Shown piece after piece: positions 62,119 through 64,000 of a stretch of DNA of 64,000 bases; within the stretch, counting starts at the first letter, position 1; each line of letters begins with the position of its first letter. The notes below the pieces were generated by a model. That model was not told the DNA's origin, did no database searches, and was given only the letters and a program-made list of their open reading frames with translations. Both the position numbers and the translations under genes were made by a program. This stretch comes from Ferruginibacter sp. (GTDB taxonomy: Bacteria > Bacteroidota > Bacteroidia > Chitinophagales > Chitinophagaceae), in the NCBI RefSeq assembly GCF_028288465.1, contig NZ_JAQBNR010000039.1:1-64000 (forward strand), written 5' to 3'.

Positions 62119-64000
62119 ATGAAAGAAACAATCAACATGATAAAACCTACTTACTTTTTACTGCTTACTGCAGTGCTGTTTTCATTAACGCTGATTGCAC
62201 AGCCCACACATGTTTTTACCGATGCGGAAAAGAAATTTAAAGATGCGAAGGAACTATTTATTAAGCAGCAATACGCACTTGCTTATCCCTTACTGGAAGC
62301 TGTAAAGAAGGAATATCCTGATGAACAAAAAAGCAACAATGTTTATCTGCATGATGATGTAAATTATTACTACATCGTGTGCCGTTTAAAATTGCAGTTG
62401 CCTGTTGCGGAAGAAGAGGCAAAGTATTACCTAGATTGGATAAATAATGAACCAAGGCAGGAACTGATGAGTTACCAGCTGGGCAAATTCTATTTTGTAA
62501 AAAATGATTTTGCCAATGCAATAAAATATTATGAAAAGGCATCGCTGGATAACCTGAGTAATGAAGAGATTGCGGATGCTAAATTTGAAATGGGCTATTG
62601 CTATTTTAATCTTAAACGGTTTAAGGATGCAAAGCCGTTGTTCAATGAAATTCACCAGTTGCCGGATAATAAATATTATATTCCGGCCAATTACTATTAT
62701 GGATTTTTAAGCTACTACGACCGCAACTATGCAGAAGCTTTAAAATCTTTTAAGCTGGTAGAGATGAAGGACGAATACAAAAGTGTAGTACCGTATTACA
62801 TTGCCGAAATCTACTATTTTCAAAATAAAAAAGATGAATCTTTAAGATACGGAGAAAGTGTTTTAAGCAGGGGAGGGCTGTACTATGACAAGGAGATGAA
62901 ACAGCTGCTGGGCCAGATGTATTTTGAAAGAAAGAATTACGCCAAAGCTTTGCCACTACTTGAATATTACGTAAACAATACAAAAAAAGTAAGCAAGGAA
63001 GATTTGTATGAAGTGAGTTACTGTTACTATGAAGCAAAGCAGCTAACTAAAGCAATTGCAGGGTTTAAACAGTTAAGCAATGAACAGGATTCATTGGGAC
63101 AAAATTCCATGTACCTGCTCGGCGATTGTTATTTGAGAACCAATCAAAAAGCCAATGCAAGAACTGCTTTTCAATATTGCGCCAATAACAGCAGCAATAA
63201 ACAGCAGCAGGAAATTTCTCTTTTTAATTATGCCAAGTTATCTTACGACTTGGGTTACCAGGACGTGGCATTGAATGAAATGAGAAAATTTTTAAACAAC
63301 TATCCAAATTCAACTTATACCAATGAAGCAAAAGAAATTTTGGTAGGCTTGCTGGCCAATACAAATAATTTTAATGATGCGCTCGCCTTGTATGAATCTT
63401 TCGGCAAGCCCACGGCATCAATGCAAAATGTGTATCCGCGGATTTTATATGGCCGTGCCGTTGAATATTTGAATGATCAGCAGATAACACAGGCAGATGA
63501 TCTCTTTACAAAAATTCTGAAATTGCCGGCATCATCTGTTACACCTTACGCCAATTTTTGGAAAGGGGAAATAGCCTATCGTATACCTGATTATGACGCG
63601 GCCATACGATACCTGACTTTCTATTTGCAGAGCGGTGCGCCTGCACAGGGAGAGGCAACACCTGCAACTGCTAAATACGACCTGGGATACTGCTGGATGA
63701 AAAAAGAAAGTTACAAGCAATCTCTTACCAATTTTGAACCTATCGCAAAATCAGCTACCACAGCCACTCCTGTAGAACAGGACGCTTATGTAAGAAGTGC
63801 AGATGATTATTTTATGCTGAAGGATTTTGCTAAAGCAAATACTATGTATGACGTAGTAATCAGCAATGCGCTGCCTCAAAGCGATTATGCTATGTTTCAG
63901 AAAGCAATGATAGCAGGCATAAAAAGTGCCACCGGAAAAATTGCAGGACTTAACAGCTTAACGCGTTTGTACCCCCAAAGCAGTCTTGTACCCGATGCTA
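62119..64000 (+). CDS. Large tetratricopeptide-repeat protein (partial, C-terminus beyond window)
   Basis: The window holds the first 627 residues, with no stop. A signal peptide is likely (FLLLTAVLFSLTLIA then QPTHV). The rest is repeated helical pairs of TPR type, for instance YQLGKFYFVKNDFANAIKYY and AKFEMGYCYFNLKRFKDAK, about 34 residues apart, continuing to the edge, so it is an exported scaffold or assembly protein. An internal ATG at 62137 is an alternative start. Relatives often act in outer-membrane assembly or gliding-linked functions, but no specific role can be assigned. Confidence 0.88.
   Translation, partial: MKETINMIKPTYFLLLTAVLFSLTLIAQPTHVFTDAEKKFKDAKELFIKQQYALAYPLLEAVKKEYPDEQKSNNVYLHDDVNYYYIVCRLKLQLPVAEEEAKYYLDWINNEPRQELMSYQLGKFYFVKNDFANAIKYYEKASLDNLSNEEIADAKFEMGYCYFNLKRFKDAKPLFNEIHQLPDNKYYIPANYYYGFLSYYDRNYAEALKSFKLVEMKDEYKSVVPYYIAEIYYFQNKKDESLRYGESVLSRGGLYYDKEMKQLLGQMYFERKNYAKALPLLEYYVNNTKKVSKEDLYEVSYCYYEAKQLTKAIAGFKQLSNEQDSLGQNSMYLLGDCYLRTNQKANARTAFQYCANNSSNKQQQEISLFNYAKLSYDLGYQDVALNEMRKFLNNYPNSTYTNEAKEILVGLLANTNNFNDALALYESFGKPTASMQNVYPRILYGRAVEYLNDQQITQADDLFTKILKLPASSVTPYANFWKGEIAYRIPDYDAAIRYLTFYLQSGAPAQGEATPATAKYDLGYCWMKKESYKQSLTNFEPIAKSATTATPVEQDAYVRSADDYFMLKDFAKANTMYDVVISNALPQSDYAMFQKAMIAGIKSATGKIAGLNSLTRLYPQSSLVPDA

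Overview
The window reads as chromosomal DNA of a Bacteroidota bacterium, most likely a Chitinophagaceae-type soil or sediment glycan degrader. The evidence is two SusC/SusD pairs, many secreted glycosidases, SPII lipoproteins, FG-GAP/ASPIC proteins, LruC and DUF4397 lipoproteins, a CHAD protein, weak Shine-Dalgarno signals, and a candidate promoter of the Bacteroidota TTG-N19-TAnnTTTG type before ddl. No rRNA, tRNA, CRISPR array, transposase or phage gene was recognised.

Layout. 0-6.3 kb (mostly minus strand): a partial FAD amine oxidase, a DUF1569 protein, a DUF2231-like membrane protein, an ABC transporter operon with an internal GntR regulator, and a CHAD protein. 6.6-8.7 kb: an Nramp-related metal transporter followed by a stand-alone encapsulated-ferritin-like protein and a small YdcH/DUF465 protein. 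9-17 kb: a frameshifted LruC lipoprotein, a DDAH/arginine-deiminase-fold hydrolase, a large FAD/Fe-S D-2-hydroxyacid dehydrogenase, a DUF4397 lipoprotein, an NtrY-like histidine kinase and a small charged protein.

17.2-53.5 kb is one long glycan-utilisation region, all on the plus strand except an AraC regulator at 29 kb. It holds GH13, GH29 (fucosidase), a sugar MFS importer, GH92 (alpha-mannosidase), GH2 (beta-mannosidase-like), GH3 (xylosidase/glucosidase-like), a BNR sialidase-fold protein, GH20 (beta-hexosaminidase), and a fused NagB-PIG-L protein. Two parallel modules of SusC, SusD, hairpin and FG-GAP/ASPIC giant protein follow. The first module also encodes a translationally coupled vanadium-haloperoxidase/PAP2 protein. 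The enzyme set matches the bonds of N-linked glycans, including the core fucose and xylose of plant N-glycans: GH29 would remove fucose, GH3 possibly xylose, GH92 alpha-mannose, GH2 the core beta-mannose and GH20 GlcNAc. The MFS protein would import sugars and NagB would send amino sugar to glycolysis. The substrate is an inference from the enzyme inventory.

53.6-64 kb is housekeeping: a GreA-like protein, cyclophilin, HtrA/Deg protease, LuxC-type acyl-CoA reductase divergent from a 2[4Fe-4S] ferredoxin, a small lipoprotein, D-Ala-D-Ala ligase with a PASTA protein and rhodanese, a YbgC-type thioesterase, a DoxX protein and a large TPR protein cut by the window end.

The most interesting points are: the duplicated SusCD-FG-GAP/ASPIC modules with an apparent 7+ASPIC+7 repeat layout; a tandem LacI-type operator 21 bp apart before the second susC with no LacI gene in view; the encapsulin-less EncFtn next to a non-canonical Nramp; and the candidate N-glycan locus.
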